Positions 33,083-41,799 of a stretch of DNA of 64,000 nt are shown here, one piece after another. Location of the stretch: assembly GCF_000403435.2 (NCBI RefSeq), contig NZ_KE159703.1, forward strand, positions 861,033 through 925,032, in the 5' to 3' direction. The position numbers were made by a program, and so were the translations under genes. Source of the stretch: Oscillibacter sp. 1-3. GTDB lineage: Bacteria; Bacillota; Clostridia; Oscillospirales; Oscillospiraceae. Position 1 is the stretch's first letter. Every line of letters starts with the position of its first letter. Under the pieces are notes generated by a model. It was not told the DNA's origin. It saw only the letters and a program-made list of their open reading frames with translations, and did not search any database.

Positions 33083-34099
33083 GTGACCATCAAGGATATT
33101 GCCCGGCTGTCCGGGTGCGGTGTGGCCACCGTGTCCCGGGTGCTGAACCAGCACCCAGACGTCAGCGAGGAGACGAGGCGGAAGGTGCTGGCTGTGGTGG
33201 AGGAGTACGGCTTCCAGCCAAACAACAACGCCAAGCACCTGAAACAGCAGAGCGGAACCGGCATCATCATCCTGGTGAAGGGCACCCAGAATATGCTCTT
33301 CGCCGACCTGGTGGAGCGGGTGCAGACGCTTTTGCAGGAGAACAACCGGGAAGCCGTGGTCTACTATCTGGACGAGGACGCCGACGAGGTGGGCTACGCC
33401 CTCCAGCTGTGCCGGGAGCGCAAGCCCATGGGGATTTTGTTCCTGGGCGGCGACGTGGAGATGTTCGGGGCGGAGTTTTACGGCATCAGCGTGCCCTGCG
33501 TGCTGCTGACCAACACCGCCGCGGAGCTGGAGTTTGAGAACCTCTCCTCCCTCACCACCGACGACGGCGAGGCCGCCGCCCAGGTCATTGCTTTCCTGGC
33601 GAAGCGGGGCCACCGGCGCATCGGGGTCCTGGGAGGCAACTGGGCCTGCTCCCAGATCAGCTACCGCCGGTTAAAGGGGTGCGAGAGGACCTTTGCCCGG
33701 CTGGGCCTGCCCTTTGACCAGGACCGCCAGTGCGAGCCCTGCCGCTACTCCATGGGGGAGGCCTACGCCGCCACGCTGCGGCTGCTGGGCCGCTGCCCGG
33801 ACCTCACTGCCATCTTCGCCATGAGCGACGTGATGGCCATGGGCACCATCCGGGCATTGCGGGACCTGAACAAGCGGGTGCCAGAGGACATCTCCGTGGT
33901 GGGGTTTGACGGCATCTCCATGGCCCGCTACTCCGTGCCCCGGCTCACGACCGTCCGCCAGGACACCCAGAGGCTGGCGGAGCGGGGGGTGGACATCCTG
34001 CTTCACAACATCGAGCGGAAAAACCGCCCGGTTCATGAGGTGGTGCCCTTCCAGCTGATTATGGGCGAGAGCGTGGCCCGGCTGGACGGGGCCGTCTGA
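33083..34099 (+). CDS. LacI-family transcriptional regulator
   Basis: A 338-residue repressor. The N-terminal HTH TIKDIARLSGCGVATVSRVL and hinge KVLAVVEEYGFQPNNNAKHL are standard; the periplasmic-binding-protein-like core follows (AIFAMSDVMAMGTIRAL, VGFDGISMARYSVPRLTT). AAGGAGGGAGG precedes the GTG start. It probably binds the perfect palindrome at 29857-29884 and releases it when a sugar binds. malQ follows 24 bases later and so shares its transcript. Confidence 0.94.
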   Translation: MTIKDIARLSGCGVATVSRVLNQHPDVSEETRRKVLAVVEEYGFQPNNNAKHLKQQSGTGIIILVKGTQNMLFADLVERVQTLLQENNREAVVYYLDEDADEVGYALQLCRERKPMGILFLGGDVEMFGAEFYGISVPCVLLTNTAAELEFENLSSLTTDDGEAAAQVIAFLAKRGHRRIGVLGGNWACSQISYRRLKGCERTFARLGLPFDQDRQCEPCRYSMGEAYAATLRLLGRCPDLTAIFAMSDVMAMGTIRALRDLNKRVPEDISVVGFDGISMARYSVPRLTTVRQDTQRLAERGVDILLHNIERKNRPVHEVVPFQLIMGESVARLDGAV

Positions 34100-34123
34100 T
34101 TTTATAGGAAAGGGGATTCCAAC

Positions 34124-35614
34124 GTGAGAAGAGCCGGAATCCTGATGCCCATATCCGCCCTGCCGTCCCCTTACGGGATCGGGACGCTGGGGGCGGCGGC
34201 CCGGGAGTTTGTGGATTTCCTGGCCGATGGGGGGCAGTCCTGCTGGCAGATTCTGCCGGTGTGCCCCACCAGCTTTGGCGACTCCCCCTATCAGTCCTTT
34301 TCCTCCTTCGCGGGCAACCCCTATTTCATCGACCTGGAGGACCTGGCGGCGGAGGGACTGCTGGAGCCGGGGGAGTTTCGGGACCTGAACTGGGGGGACG
34401 ACCCCGCCCGGGTGGATTACGGGCTGCTGTATGAGACCCGCTATCCCGTGCTGAGAGGGGCCTGCCGCCGCCTGCTGGAGCAGGACCCGCCGGACTTTGC
34501 CCAATTTCGCCAAGAGCACGGGGACTGGCTGGAGGATTATGCCCTGTTCATGGCGCTGAAGGAAAGGCACGGGGGCGTTTCCTGGTTCCAGTGGCCGGAG
34601 GAGGAGCGGCTCCGCCGCCCCGGGGCGCTGGCCGCCGCCCGGGAGGAGCTGGGGGAGGAGCTTGCCTTCTGGCGGGCGGTGCAGTACCTGTTCTTCCGCC
34701 AGTGGAAGAAGCTGAAGGCCTACGCCAACGGCAAGGGCATCTCCGTCGTCGGGGACCTGCCCATCTACGTCTCCGGGGACAGCGCCGACGTGTGGTCGCA
34801 CCCGGAGCAGTTCCAGCTGGACGGGGAGGGACGGCCCACCGAGGTGGCGGGCTGTCCGCCGGACGGCTTCTCCGCCGACGGCCAGCTGTGGGGCAATCCC
34901 CTCTTTGACTGGGAACGGATGGAGGCCGACGGGTACCGCTGGTGGATTCGCCGGATCGCCAGCCAGTTCCAGCTCTATGATGTTTTGCGGATCGACCACT
35001 TCCGGGGCTTTGACGAGTATTACGCCATCCCCTATGGAGAGACCACGGCCCGGAACGGCCGCTGGCGGCCCGGCCCCGGCATCGGATTTTTCCGGGCCAT
35101 CGAGGCGGCCCTGGGGCCCCGGGACATCATCGCCGAGGATCTGGGCTTTCTCACCGGCTCCGTCCGGAAGCTGCTGGCGGAATCCGGCTACCCCGGTATG
35201 AAGGTGCTGGAGTTCGCCTTTGACAGCCGGGACACCGGCGGAGGGTACCTCCCGCATTGCTACACCCCGCACTGCGTGGCCTACACCGGGACCCACGACA
35301 ACGACACCATCCAGGGCTGGATGTCCTCCGCCCCGGCGGAGGACGTGGCCCTGGCAAAAGCCTACCTCCGCCTGAACGAGCAGGAGGGCTACCACTGGGG
35401 TATGATGCGCTCCGCGTGGGCCTCCGCGGCGGATCTCGCGGTGATGCAGTTTCAGGATCTGCTGGGCCTGGGCAGCGAGGCCCGGATGAATATCCCCTCC
35501 ACCCTGGGAGGAAACAACTGGCGCTGGCGGACGCTGCCGGGAACCTGCGGCGGGGAGCTGGCCCGGCGGCTGCGGCGGGAGATGGAGATCTACCAGAGAC
35601 TCCCGGCCCAATAG
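34124..35614 (+). CDS. malQ: 4-alpha-glucanotransferase (GH77)
   Basis: The amylomaltase transfers glucan segments between maltodextrins. At 496 residues it is of usual bacterial length. It starts RRAGILMPISALPSPYGIGT and shows LRIDHFRGF (catalytic Asp), IIAEDLGF (acid/base Glu) and TGTHDNDTI (third carboxylate). AAAGGGGATTCC precedes the GTG. Its place after the LacI gene supports maltodextrin as the transported sugar. A terminator follows. Confidence 0.95.
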   Translation: MRRAGILMPISALPSPYGIGTLGAAAREFVDFLADGGQSCWQILPVCPTSFGDSPYQSFSSFAGNPYFIDLEDLAAEGLLEPGEFRDLNWGDDPARVDYGLLYETRYPVLRGACRRLLEQDPPDFAQFRQEHGDWLEDYALFMALKERHGGVSWFQWPEEERLRRPGALAAAREELGEELAFWRAVQYLFFRQWKKLKAYANGKGISVVGDLPIYVSGDSADVWSHPEQFQLDGEGRPTEVAGCPPDGFSADGQLWGNPLFDWERMEADGYRWWIRRIASQFQLYDVLRIDHFRGFDEYYAIPYGETTARNGRWRPGPGIGFFRAIEAALGPRDIIAEDLGFLTGSVRKLLAESGYPGMKVLEFAFDSRDTGGGYLPHCYTPHCVAYTGTHDNDTIQGWMSSAPAEDVALAKAYLRLNEQEGYHWGMMRSAWASAADLAVMQFQDLLGLGSEARMNIPSTLGGNNWRWRTLPGTCGGELARRLRREMEIYQRLPAQ

Positions 35615-35630
35615 GCGCATGAGAGGCGTA

Positions 35631-35676
35631 AACGGACTGATTTTCAGATGTTTCTCTGAAAGTCAGTCCGTTTTTT
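35631..35676 (+). terminator. Rho-independent terminator of the sugar locus
   Basis: A long stem with AACGGACTGA and its complementary arm TCAGTCCGTT, inner TTTCAGA/TCTGAAA pairing, then a run of T, 17 bases after malQ. Confidence 0.88.
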
Positions 35677-35677
35677 G

Positions 35678-35707
35678 TTGACGGGAGCGGGTGATTGGCG
35701 GTATAAT
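35678..35707 (+). promoter_or_regulatory. Promoter for the methyltransferase gene
   Basis: TTGACG, an 18-base spacer and TATAAT, just behind the malQ terminator and about 68 bases before the gene. Confidence 0.65.
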
Positions 35708-35774
35708 AACATGATTTACTATGTCAACCGTTTCTGCCGTCTCCGGAGAGGCGGCGGGAGAGAGAGGAAACAAT

Positions 35775-36638
35775 ATGTGGATTGCGGACAAGTGGGAGGA
35801 CTATGAGCTGCTGGACTGCGGCTGCGGCGAGCGGCTGGAGCGCTGGGACAGCCGGGTGCTGGTGCGGCCGGACCCCCAGGCCATCTGGGAGACGCCGCGA
35901 AAAAATCCGGCTTGGAAGCAGGCGGACGGGCGCTATCTCCGCTCCCGCACCGGCGGCGGCCACTGGGAGAAGAAGGCTCTGCCGGAGAACTGGAAGATTC
36001 ACTATGGAGAGCTGACCTTCCAGGTCAAGCCCATGAACTTCAAGCACACCGGCCTCTTTCCGGAGCAGGCGGCCAACTGGGATTTTGTCATGGAGAAGAT
36101 CCGCGGCGCCGGGCGGCCCATTCGGGCGCTGAACCTCTTCGCCTACACCGGCGGAGCCACTGCGGCCTGCGCCAAGGCCGGAGCCAGCGTGTGCCACGTG
36201 GACGCCGCCAAGGGCATGGTGGCTTGGGCGAAGGAGAACGCGAAGCTCTCCGGCCTGGAGGAGGCGCCCATCCGCTGGATCGTGGACGACTGCGCCAAGT
36301 TCGTGGAGCGGGAGATTCGCCGGGGGCGGCAGTACGACGCCATCATTATGGACCCGCCCAGCTATGGCCGGGGGCCCGGCGGCGAGGTGTGGAAGCTGGA
36401 GGAAAATCTCTATCCCTTTGTAAAGCTCTGCGCCGGAGTGCTGTCGGACAGGCCACTCTTTGTGCTCATCAACTCCTACACCACGGGGCTGGCTCCGTCG
36501 GTGCTGGGGTATCTCCTGAATATTCTGGTGGCGGAGAAGTACGGCGGGAAGTGCGCCTGGGACGAGCTGGGGCTCCCCGTCACGGAGACGGGGCTGGCCC
36601 TGCCCTGCGGAGCCACAGGAAGATGGTTCAGCGAGTGA
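35775..36638 (+). CDS. Class I SAM-dependent methyltransferase (RlmI/RlmK-like)
   Basis: A 287-residue enzyme with the core of the Methyltrans_SAM family: KPMNFKHTGLFPEQAANWDF, SAM motif I LNLFAYTGGATAACAKAGA, CHVDAAKGMVAWAKENAK and catalytic-type IMDPPSYGRGPGGEVWK. Relatives methylate 23S rRNA; the PUA domain of RlmI is missing here, so the target is uncertain. The start is the ATG at 35775 behind GAGAGGAAACAAT. The next gene begins within its last codons. Confidence 0.85.
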   Translation: MWIADKWEDYELLDCGCGERLERWDSRVLVRPDPQAIWETPRKNPAWKQADGRYLRSRTGGGHWEKKALPENWKIHYGELTFQVKPMNFKHTGLFPEQAANWDFVMEKIRGAGRPIRALNLFAYTGGATAACAKAGASVCHVDAAKGMVAWAKENAKLSGLEEAPIRWIVDDCAKFVEREIRRGRQYDAIIMDPPSYGRGPGGEVWKLEENLYPFVKLCAGVLSDRPLFVLINSYTTGLAPSVLGYLLNILVAEKYGGKCAWDELGLPVTETGLALPCGATGRWFSE

Positions 36639-37156
36639 GGCCGGGGATGCGGGATGCTTTTTATGAGGGCGGCCGGCCGGTTTTGGAGGATTGGCGCCGC
36701 ACCTTCGCCCCGGCGGAGATCATGGTCCGCTGTTTCAAGACGGGGAAGCAGGTGCGGGAGCCGTCCCTGGTGGCCGCCCAGGTCCGGGCGGAGGACGGGG
36801 TGATGGAACGGTGCCTCGCCGCCGGAGAGGCGGCCCGGACCTATGCGGATGTTCCGGGCGCGGTGGTGTTTTCGCCTCTGCGGGAGGGGCAGGTGGCCTG
36901 CTACGACGGGGCGCGGTTTTTGTTCAAGGCGCTCCTGCGGCAGATGGGGCCGCCCCTGCCCAAGCCCCTGGTCTGCGTCCGGGTGCAGGACCGCACCACC
37001 CAGGTGGAGGAGATCGCCCTCACGGACGCCCTGATCCAGGCGGGGGCCCGGAAGGTGCTGCTGTACCGCGGCCCTCTCTCCGAGGCGCTGGACCGGGCGG
37101 CGGAGCGGAAGGAGCTGCGGCACGCCCTTGTGATGCATATTGAATCCGGGATGTAG
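36623..37156 (+). CDS. MreB-like N-terminal-half protein
   Basis: About 177 residues that recall the first half of MreB and other actin/Hsp70-fold proteins: REPSLVAAQVRAEDGVMERC, FSPLREGQVACYDGARFLFK, LVCVRVQDRTTQVEEIALTD, IQAGARKVLLYRGPLSEAL. The last block matches the MreB segment before its second subdomain. The C-terminal nucleotide-binding half is absent, so it is unlikely to polymerise on its own. It starts at ATG 36623 inside the methyltransferase end or at ATG 36647. It may be a degenerate paralogue or a regulator of the true MreB. Confidence 0.65.
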   Translation: MVQRVRPGMRDAFYEGGRPVLEDWRRTFAPAEIMVRCFKTGKQVREPSLVAAQVRAEDGVMERCLAAGEAARTYADVPGAVVFSPLREGQVACYDGARFLFKALLRQMGPPLPKPLVCVRVQDRTTQVEEIALTDALIQAGARKVLLYRGPLSEALDRAAERKELRHALVMHIESGM

Positions 37157-37278
37157 GATTACAGAGAGAAAAATTTGGGTTTATTTTTACCGTTTGTATT
37201 GACAAAAGCTGTCCGCCGCGCTGGCTGGATCCCTCTGGACATTCTGACGGCGGCCGATAGAAAGAGAGAAGACTGCCT

Positions 37279-37887
37279 ATGCGTGTGATTCTCCAGGTTC
37301 TGGAGTACCTGAGGGGCATGCTGCCGGGAGCTGCGGCGGCGCTGGCGCTGTTCGTCTGCCTGCTTCCCTGGAGGAGGCGCTGTCTCAGGAGGCGGGGACT
37401 CACCAGCGGCGGGGCGCGGGAGGCGGGATTGCTGCTGCTGGCGATGTTCTCCGGCGGCATGGCGGTGCTGACGCTGTGTCCGCATCCGGCGTGGCTGCGG
37501 GCCGGGCTCCAGGGATATTGGTCGCCGTATTTCGGCGGCCGGGCTCTCCCGCTGGCTCACCGGGTGAACCTGATCCCCTTCTCCCAGGGGGACAGCCTTT
37601 TCAATATCGTCGGAAATGTGGTGATGTTCCTGCCCTTCGGCTTCCTGGCCGCCCTGCTCTGGCGGGGCTGGACCGGGCGGCGGGCGCTGTGCGCGGGACT
37701 TGGAATCACGGCGGGTATCGAGTGCTGGCAGGTATTGGTGGGCCGTTTTTTTGATATTGACGACATCATTTTGAACGCCCTGGGCGTGTTCTGCGGCTTT
37801 CTCCTCTGGAGAGGGCTGAGGCGGCTGGCTCCGGGGTTGGCGGGGAAATTCCATGTGGATTTGAATGAGGAAAATGTCCATGAATGA
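37279..37887 (+). CDS. VanZ-like family membrane protein
   Basis: A 202-residue integral membrane protein with about five hydrophobic segments (ILQVLEYLRGMLPGAAAALA, VVMFLPFGFLAALLWRG) and the VanZ signatures VNLIPF and NIVGNVVMFLPFGF, then GITAGIECWQVLVGRFFDID and DDIILNALGVFCGF. VanZ was named for low-level teicoplanin resistance, but most members have unknown roles. Its end overlaps the ecfA1 start by eight bases. The 122 bases upstream show no clear promoter. Confidence 0.88.
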   Translation: MRVILQVLEYLRGMLPGAAAALALFVCLLPWRRRCLRRRGLTSGGAREAGLLLLAMFSGGMAVLTLCPHPAWLRAGLQGYWSPYFGGRALPLAHRVNLIPFSQGDSLFNIVGNVVMFLPFGFLAALLWRGWTGRRALCAGLGITAGIECWQVLVGRFFDIDDIILNALGVFCGFLLWRGLRRLAPGLAGKFHVDLNEENVHE

Positions 37888-38734
37888 GATGATCGAAACT
37901 GAGAGCCTGCGCTTCGCCTACCCGGCGGACGAGGGCGGGGAGCCGGTGTTCGCCCTGCGGGGCGTGGACCTGGCCATTGAAAAGGGCAGCTTTGTGGTGG
38001 TCCTGGGCCACAACGGCTCCGGGAAGTCCACCCTGGCCAAGACCTTCAACGCCGTGCTGCTGCCGGCGGGGGGCAAGGTCTACGTGGAGGGCATGGACAC
38101 CCTGGACGAGAGCCTCCTGCTGGCCATCCGCCAGCGGGTGGGCATGGTGTTCCAAAATCCGGACAACCAGATTGTGGCCAACGTGGTGGAGGAGGATGTG
38201 GCCTTCGCCCCGGAGAACCTGGGCGTTCCCTCGGAGGACATCCGGCGGCGGGTGGACGAGGCGTTGAAAACGGTGGGCATGTATGAGTTTGTCCGCCACG
38301 CCCCCCACCTTCTCTCCGGCGGGCAGAAGCAGCGCATCGCCATCGCCGGGGTGCTGGCCATGGAGCCGGAGTGCATCGTTCTGGACGAGGCCACGGCCAT
38401 GCTGGACCCCGTGGGGCGGAAGGAGGTGCTGAGCACCGTCCACCGGCTGAACCGTGAGAAGGGCATCACCGTGGTGCTCATCACCCACCACATGAACGAG
38501 GCGGAGGAGGCGGACCGGGTCATCGTTATGGACGACGGAAAGGTGGCCATGGACGGCGCCCCGGCGGAGGTGTTCACCCAGGTGGCGGACCTGCGGCACA
38601 TGGGCCTGACGGTGCCGGACACCGTGGACCTGCTGGACCGCCTGCGGCGGGCCGGGGTGGACGTGCCCCTGAACGCGCTGACGGTGGAGGCGTGCGCGGA
38701 CGCCATTGCGGCGGAGATTGGAAATTTGAAATAG
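37880..38734 (+). CDS. ecfA1: ECF transporter ATPase A1
   Basis: First ATPase of the shared energy-coupling-factor module for vitamin and metal uptake. 284 residues: Walker A LGHNGSGKSTLAK, Q-loop MVFQNPDNQIVANVVEEDVA, signature LLSGGQKQRIAIAGVLAM, Walker B CIVLDEATAMLDP and switch ITHHMNEA. The ATG at 37880 is chosen because GAGGAAA precedes it; ATGs at 37865 and 37874 are alternatives. A lipoprotein gene separates it from ecfA2. The substrate-binding S component is not in the window. Confidence 0.93.
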   Translation: MNEMIETESLRFAYPADEGGEPVFALRGVDLAIEKGSFVVVLGHNGSGKSTLAKTFNAVLLPAGGKVYVEGMDTLDESLLLAIRQRVGMVFQNPDNQIVANVVEEDVAFAPENLGVPSEDIRRRVDEALKTVGMYEFVRHAPHLLSGGQKQRIAIAGVLAMEPECIVLDEATAMLDPVGRKEVLSTVHRLNREKGITVVLITHHMNEAEEADRVIVMDDGKVAMDGAPAEVFTQVADLRHMGLTVPDTVDLLDRLRRAGVDVPLNALTVEACADAIAAEIGNLK

Positions 38735-38747
38735 GGGGAATTGAGAA

Positions 38748-39134
38748 ATGAAGCGATGGATGCGGGCCGGTCTGCTGCTGGCGCTGGTTCTGGGTCTGTG
38801 CGGCTGTTCCCAAAATCCGGAGGTCACGGTGGTCAATACGTTCGCCGCCACGCCGGAGGAGCTTGTCTCGGAGCGGATCGAGCAGGGCGAGGAAGTTACC
38901 ACGCAGACCTACTACGAGCTGAGCGACGGCACCTGGAAGACGGATGACTGCGCCTATCAATACAGGCTGGTGGTGACGGGGCGGCTGCATAACGCCGTGA
39001 GGGACACCAGCTACACGATTCTCAGCAACATCGAGGAGATTACCTTCGACCAGGCGTGGAAGGCCAGCGGACTGAGCAGCAATTTGGAGGACTACTTTCA
39101 GGCGGAAGACGCGGTTTTTGTGGCCATCCAATAG
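38748..39134 (+). CDS. Small lipoprotein of unknown function
   Basis: 128 residues with a lipoprotein signal, MKRWMRAGLLLALVLGLCGC, lipobox LGLC or GLCGC. The mature part (EVTVVNTFAATPEELVSERI, YYELSDGTWKTDDCAYQYRL, TILSNIEEITFDQAWKASGL) has no family I recognise. It lies between ecfA1 and ecfA2, which normally are adjacent, so it may be linked to uptake or have moved in. GGGGGAATTGAGA precedes the ATG. Confidence 0.75.
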   Translation: MKRWMRAGLLLALVLGLCGCSQNPEVTVVNTFAATPEELVSERIEQGEEVTTQTYYELSDGTWKTDDCAYQYRLVVTGRLHNAVRDTSYTILSNIEEITFDQAWKASGLSSNLEDYFQAEDAVFVAIQ

Positions 39135-39209
39135 GAGGCGCGGGAACTTTTGGAATATCAACGCGCAGGGGACACCCGCGCGGGAAGGGAAGAGACTGCC
39201 TTGGAGACC

Positions 39210-40076
39210 ATGCAGCCCATTTTACAAGTGAAAAACCTGACCCACACCTACGGCGTCGGCACGCCCTTCCAGCGCAGCGCGGTGGAAAACCTGAGCTTTG
39301 ACGTGCAGGCCGGGGAATTTCTGGGTATCATCGGCCACACCGGTTCCGGGAAGTCCACCCTGATCCAGCACCTCAACGGCCTTCTGCGCCCTACCTCCGG
39401 CCAGGTGCTGCTGAACGGCAGGGACATCTGGGCGGAGCCCAAAAAGATCCGGGACGTGCGGTTCCAGGTGGGGCTGGTGTTCCAGTACCCGGAGTATCAG
39501 CTCTTTGAGGAGACGGTGTACAAGGACATCTCCTTTGGCCCTGCCAACCAGGGAAAGACCGGGGCGGAACTGGACCGCGCCGTCCGGGAGGCCGCGCGGC
39601 TGGCGGGCATCCGGGACGAGCAGCTGATGAAGTCCCCCTTTGAACTCTCCGGCGGGCAGAAGCGCCGGGTGGCCCTGGCGGGGGTGCTGGCCATGGAGCC
39701 AGAGGTGCTGGTGCTGGACGAGCCCACGGCGGGCCTGGACCCGGCGGGCCGGGAGAACCTGATGGCCAACATCCGGGACTTCCACCGAAACCGCCGTACA
39801 ACCGTGATTCTGGTGAGCCACAGCATGGACGAGGTCGCCCGGAATGTGGACCGGATTCTGGTTTTGAAATCCGCCCATGTGCTCATGAGCGGCACGCCGG
39901 CGGAGGTCTTTGCCCAGGCGGACGCGCTGATGGCCGCAGGGCTGGACGTGCCCCAGGTGACGAGGGTTGCCATGGCATTGAAGGCCCGGGGCCTGGACGT
40001 GGACCCGGCGGTGTACACCGTGGAGGACCTGGAGCGGCAGCTGCTGGCGCTGCGGAAGGGAGGGGCCCCATGCTGA
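39210..40076 (+). CDS. ecfA2: ECF transporter ATPase A2
   Basis: Second ATPase of the ECF module, 288 residues: QVKNLTHTYGVGTPFQRSAV, Walker A IGHTGSGKSTLIQ, GLVFQYPEYQLFEETVYKDI, signature ELSGGQKRRVALAGVLAM, Walker B VLVLDEPTAGLDP. The ATG at 39210 (GGAG four bases before) gives the family N-terminus; TTG at 39201 with GGAAGAGA at better distance is possible. Its end overlaps ecfT by seven bases. Confidence 0.93.
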   Translation: MQPILQVKNLTHTYGVGTPFQRSAVENLSFDVQAGEFLGIIGHTGSGKSTLIQHLNGLLRPTSGQVLLNGRDIWAEPKKIRDVRFQVGLVFQYPEYQLFEETVYKDISFGPANQGKTGAELDRAVREAARLAGIRDEQLMKSPFELSGGQKRRVALAGVLAMEPEVLVLDEPTAGLDPAGRENLMANIRDFHRNRRTTVILVSHSMDEVARNVDRILVLKSAHVLMSGTPAEVFAQADALMAAGLDVPQVTRVAMALKARGLDVDPAVYTVEDLERQLLALRKGGAPC

Positions 40077-40876
40077 AAGACATCACTCTGGGCCAGTACT
40101 TCCCGGGCGATACCCCGGCCCACCGGCTGGACCCCCGGACGAAGATCCTGCTGGTGCTGCTGTATATCATCGCGCTGTTCTGCGCCAAGGGGGCGGCGGG
40201 CTACGGCGTGCTGGCTCTGACGCTGGCGGCATGCGTCCGCGTTTCCAAGGTGGGCCTCAAGGCGCTGGTGCGGGGGTTGAAGCCGGTGCTGTTCATCATC
40301 ATCTTTACGGGGCTTTTGAACCTGTTCTTTACGCCGGGCACCCGGAACCTGGCGGAGTGGGGGCCGGTGCGCATCTCGGACACCGGCGTTCACAACGCCG
40401 TCTTTATGGTGCTGCGGATCATGCTGCTGATTATGGGCACCTTTCTCATGACCTACACCACCAGCCCCATCAGCCTCACCGACGGGCTGGAGCGGCTGCT
40501 GAACGGCCTGAAACGGCTCCGTGTGCCGGTCCATGAGCTGGCCATGATGATGTCAATCGCCCTGCGGTTCATCCCCACGCTGATCGAGGAGACGGATAAG
40601 ATCATGTCCGCCCAGAAGGCCCGGGGGGCGGACTTTGAGAGCGGGAACCTGGTCCAGAAGGCCAAGGCCCTGATCCCCATTCTGGTGCCCCTCTTTATCA
40701 GCGCCTTCCGCCGGGCCGACGAGCTGGCCACGGCCATGGAGTGCCGGTGCTACCACGGCGGCGAGGGGCGGACGAAGCTCCATGTGCTCAAATACGAGGG
40801 GCGGGATTATATCGCGCTGGCCATGGGGGCCGTCATTCTGGCGGGGGTCATCGTCCTGGGGCACTTCGGCATCTGA
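40070..40876 (+). CDS. ecfT: ECF transporter transmembrane protein T
   Basis: The 268-residue membrane scaffold that joins the two ATPases to exchangeable S components. Several helices (ILLVLLYIIALFCAKGAAGY, VLFIIIFTGLLNLFF, MVLRIMLLIMGTFLMTYTTS) and the coupling motif SAQKARGADF are visible; a second similar motif is more divergent. It overlaps ecfA2, confirming one transcription unit. Confidence 0.93.
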   Translation: MLKDITLGQYFPGDTPAHRLDPRTKILLVLLYIIALFCAKGAAGYGVLALTLAACVRVSKVGLKALVRGLKPVLFIIIFTGLLNLFFTPGTRNLAEWGPVRISDTGVHNAVFMVLRIMLLIMGTFLMTYTTSPISLTDGLERLLNGLKRLRVPVHELAMMMSIALRFIPTLIEETDKIMSAQKARGADFESGNLVQKAKALIPILVPLFISAFRRADELATAMECRCYHGGEGRTKLHVLKYEGRDYIALAMGAVILAGVIVLGHFGI

Positions 40877-40881
40877 GTCCC

Positions 40882-41124
40882 TCAGTCCCGTGGGGGCTGG
40901 TGGAGGGGCTGCAGCAGAGAGAGCCCCAGGCAGAGTCCGGTGGAGAACGCCGCCGTGGACCAGCGGAGGTAATAGCTGGATAACAGGTCGCAGACCTCGA
41001 ACTGACTCCCCTGGTCCAGGGGCAGCTTGTGAGCTGCCAGGATCTCTGCCTTGTCATATATGCCCTGCTCCCGCAGGACCGTGTCGCCATAGGTGTTAAA
41101 CAGCTTTTCCAACAGAGATTTCAT
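40882..41124 (-). CDS. Small hypothetical protein
   Basis: 80 residues starting MKSLLEKLFNTYGDTVLREQ, with GIYDKAEILAAHKLPLDQGS and a weakly hydrophobic end (STAAFSTGLCLGLSLLQPLH). An excellent ribosome site (AAAGGAGGAATTTTC) precedes the ATG at 41124. It converges on ecfT with only five bases between stops. It diverges from a small XRE gene that may control it. No family was recognised. Confidence 0.65.
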   Translation of the reverse strand: MKSLLEKLFNTYGDTVLREQGIYDKAEILAAHKLPLDQGSQFEVCDLLSSYYLRWSTAAFSTGLCLGLSLLQPLHQPPRD

Positions 41125-41215
41125 GAAAATTCCTCCTTTGTGTGGCCGTTGTTCCGGAGTTGATTTTGTGATAAGGTATTTCGAGGAAGATCGATGATAA
41201 CCATTATGCAACGTG

Positions 41216-41260
41216 AATTCTCGTAAATTGATAGAAAATACGATAATTCGCGTAAAATTG
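41216..41260. promoter_or_regulatory. Direct repeats between divergent genes, possible XRE operator
   Basis: AATTCTCGTAAATTG (41216-41230) and AATTCGCGTAAAATTG (41245-41260) repeat in the same direction 29 bases apart in the AT-rich gap between the small minus-strand gene and the XRE gene. This is a plausible binding site for the XRE product; both promoters should lie here but are not clear. Confidence 0.4.
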
Positions 41261-41290
41261 GCAAGCGTACAGACAGGAGGGCGGTTTCTG

Positions 41291-41518
41291 ATGGATAATG
41301 CGCGTTCTGCCGCGCTGATTAAGGCTCGCTGCAAAGAAAAAGGGATTTCTGTCAGTAGGCTTCTGGCGGAATGCGGCGTCCGAAGGGGCTTGATTTACGA
41401 TATGGAGAGGCGGGACTGGACGCCATCTCCCGCGATTTTGGAAGAAATCGCCGACTATCTGGACTGCTCCGTGGACTACCTTCTGGGCCGTACGGACAAT
41501 CCGGATGTTAACCGCTAG
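41291..41518 (+). CDS. XRE-family HTH regulator (small)
   Basis: 75 residues: ARSAALIKARCKEKGISVSR, LLAECGVRRGLIYDMERRDW, then the typical EEIADYLDCSVDYLLGRTD ending. AGGAGGGCGGTTTCTG precedes the ATG at 41291; an upstream in-frame GTG (41213) would run through the repeat region and is less likely. It has the same C-terminal style as the XRE gene at 8450. The 281 bases after it hold only a hairpin (CCGCTTTTCT with its complement, 41724-41755). Confidence 0.8.
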   Translation: MDNARSAALIKARCKEKGISVSRLLAECGVRRGLIYDMERRDWTPSPAILEEIADYLDCSVDYLLGRTDNPDVNR

Positions 41519-41799
41519 AAGAAACCCGCCGTTCCAAACGCCAGAGAAAGACAGCGGGGAGAGAGGTAAACAGAGTCCGGTACCTCCCGGGCCCCAGGGC
41601 CCCCCAAGGCCACCGTGTCCTTGCCTTACTCCCATGCGGAACAGCCAGCCATCCTCCACCGGCGGCCGGAGGTACGCGCCTGGAGCGGACGACCCGTCGC
41701 AGCCTTTTTTCACTGGCCGACAGCCGCTTTTCTGTTTCACGAAAAAGAAAAGCGGGGGGCGGATTCCCTCCGGGAATCTCGGAAGAGTAGGAGACGCTT

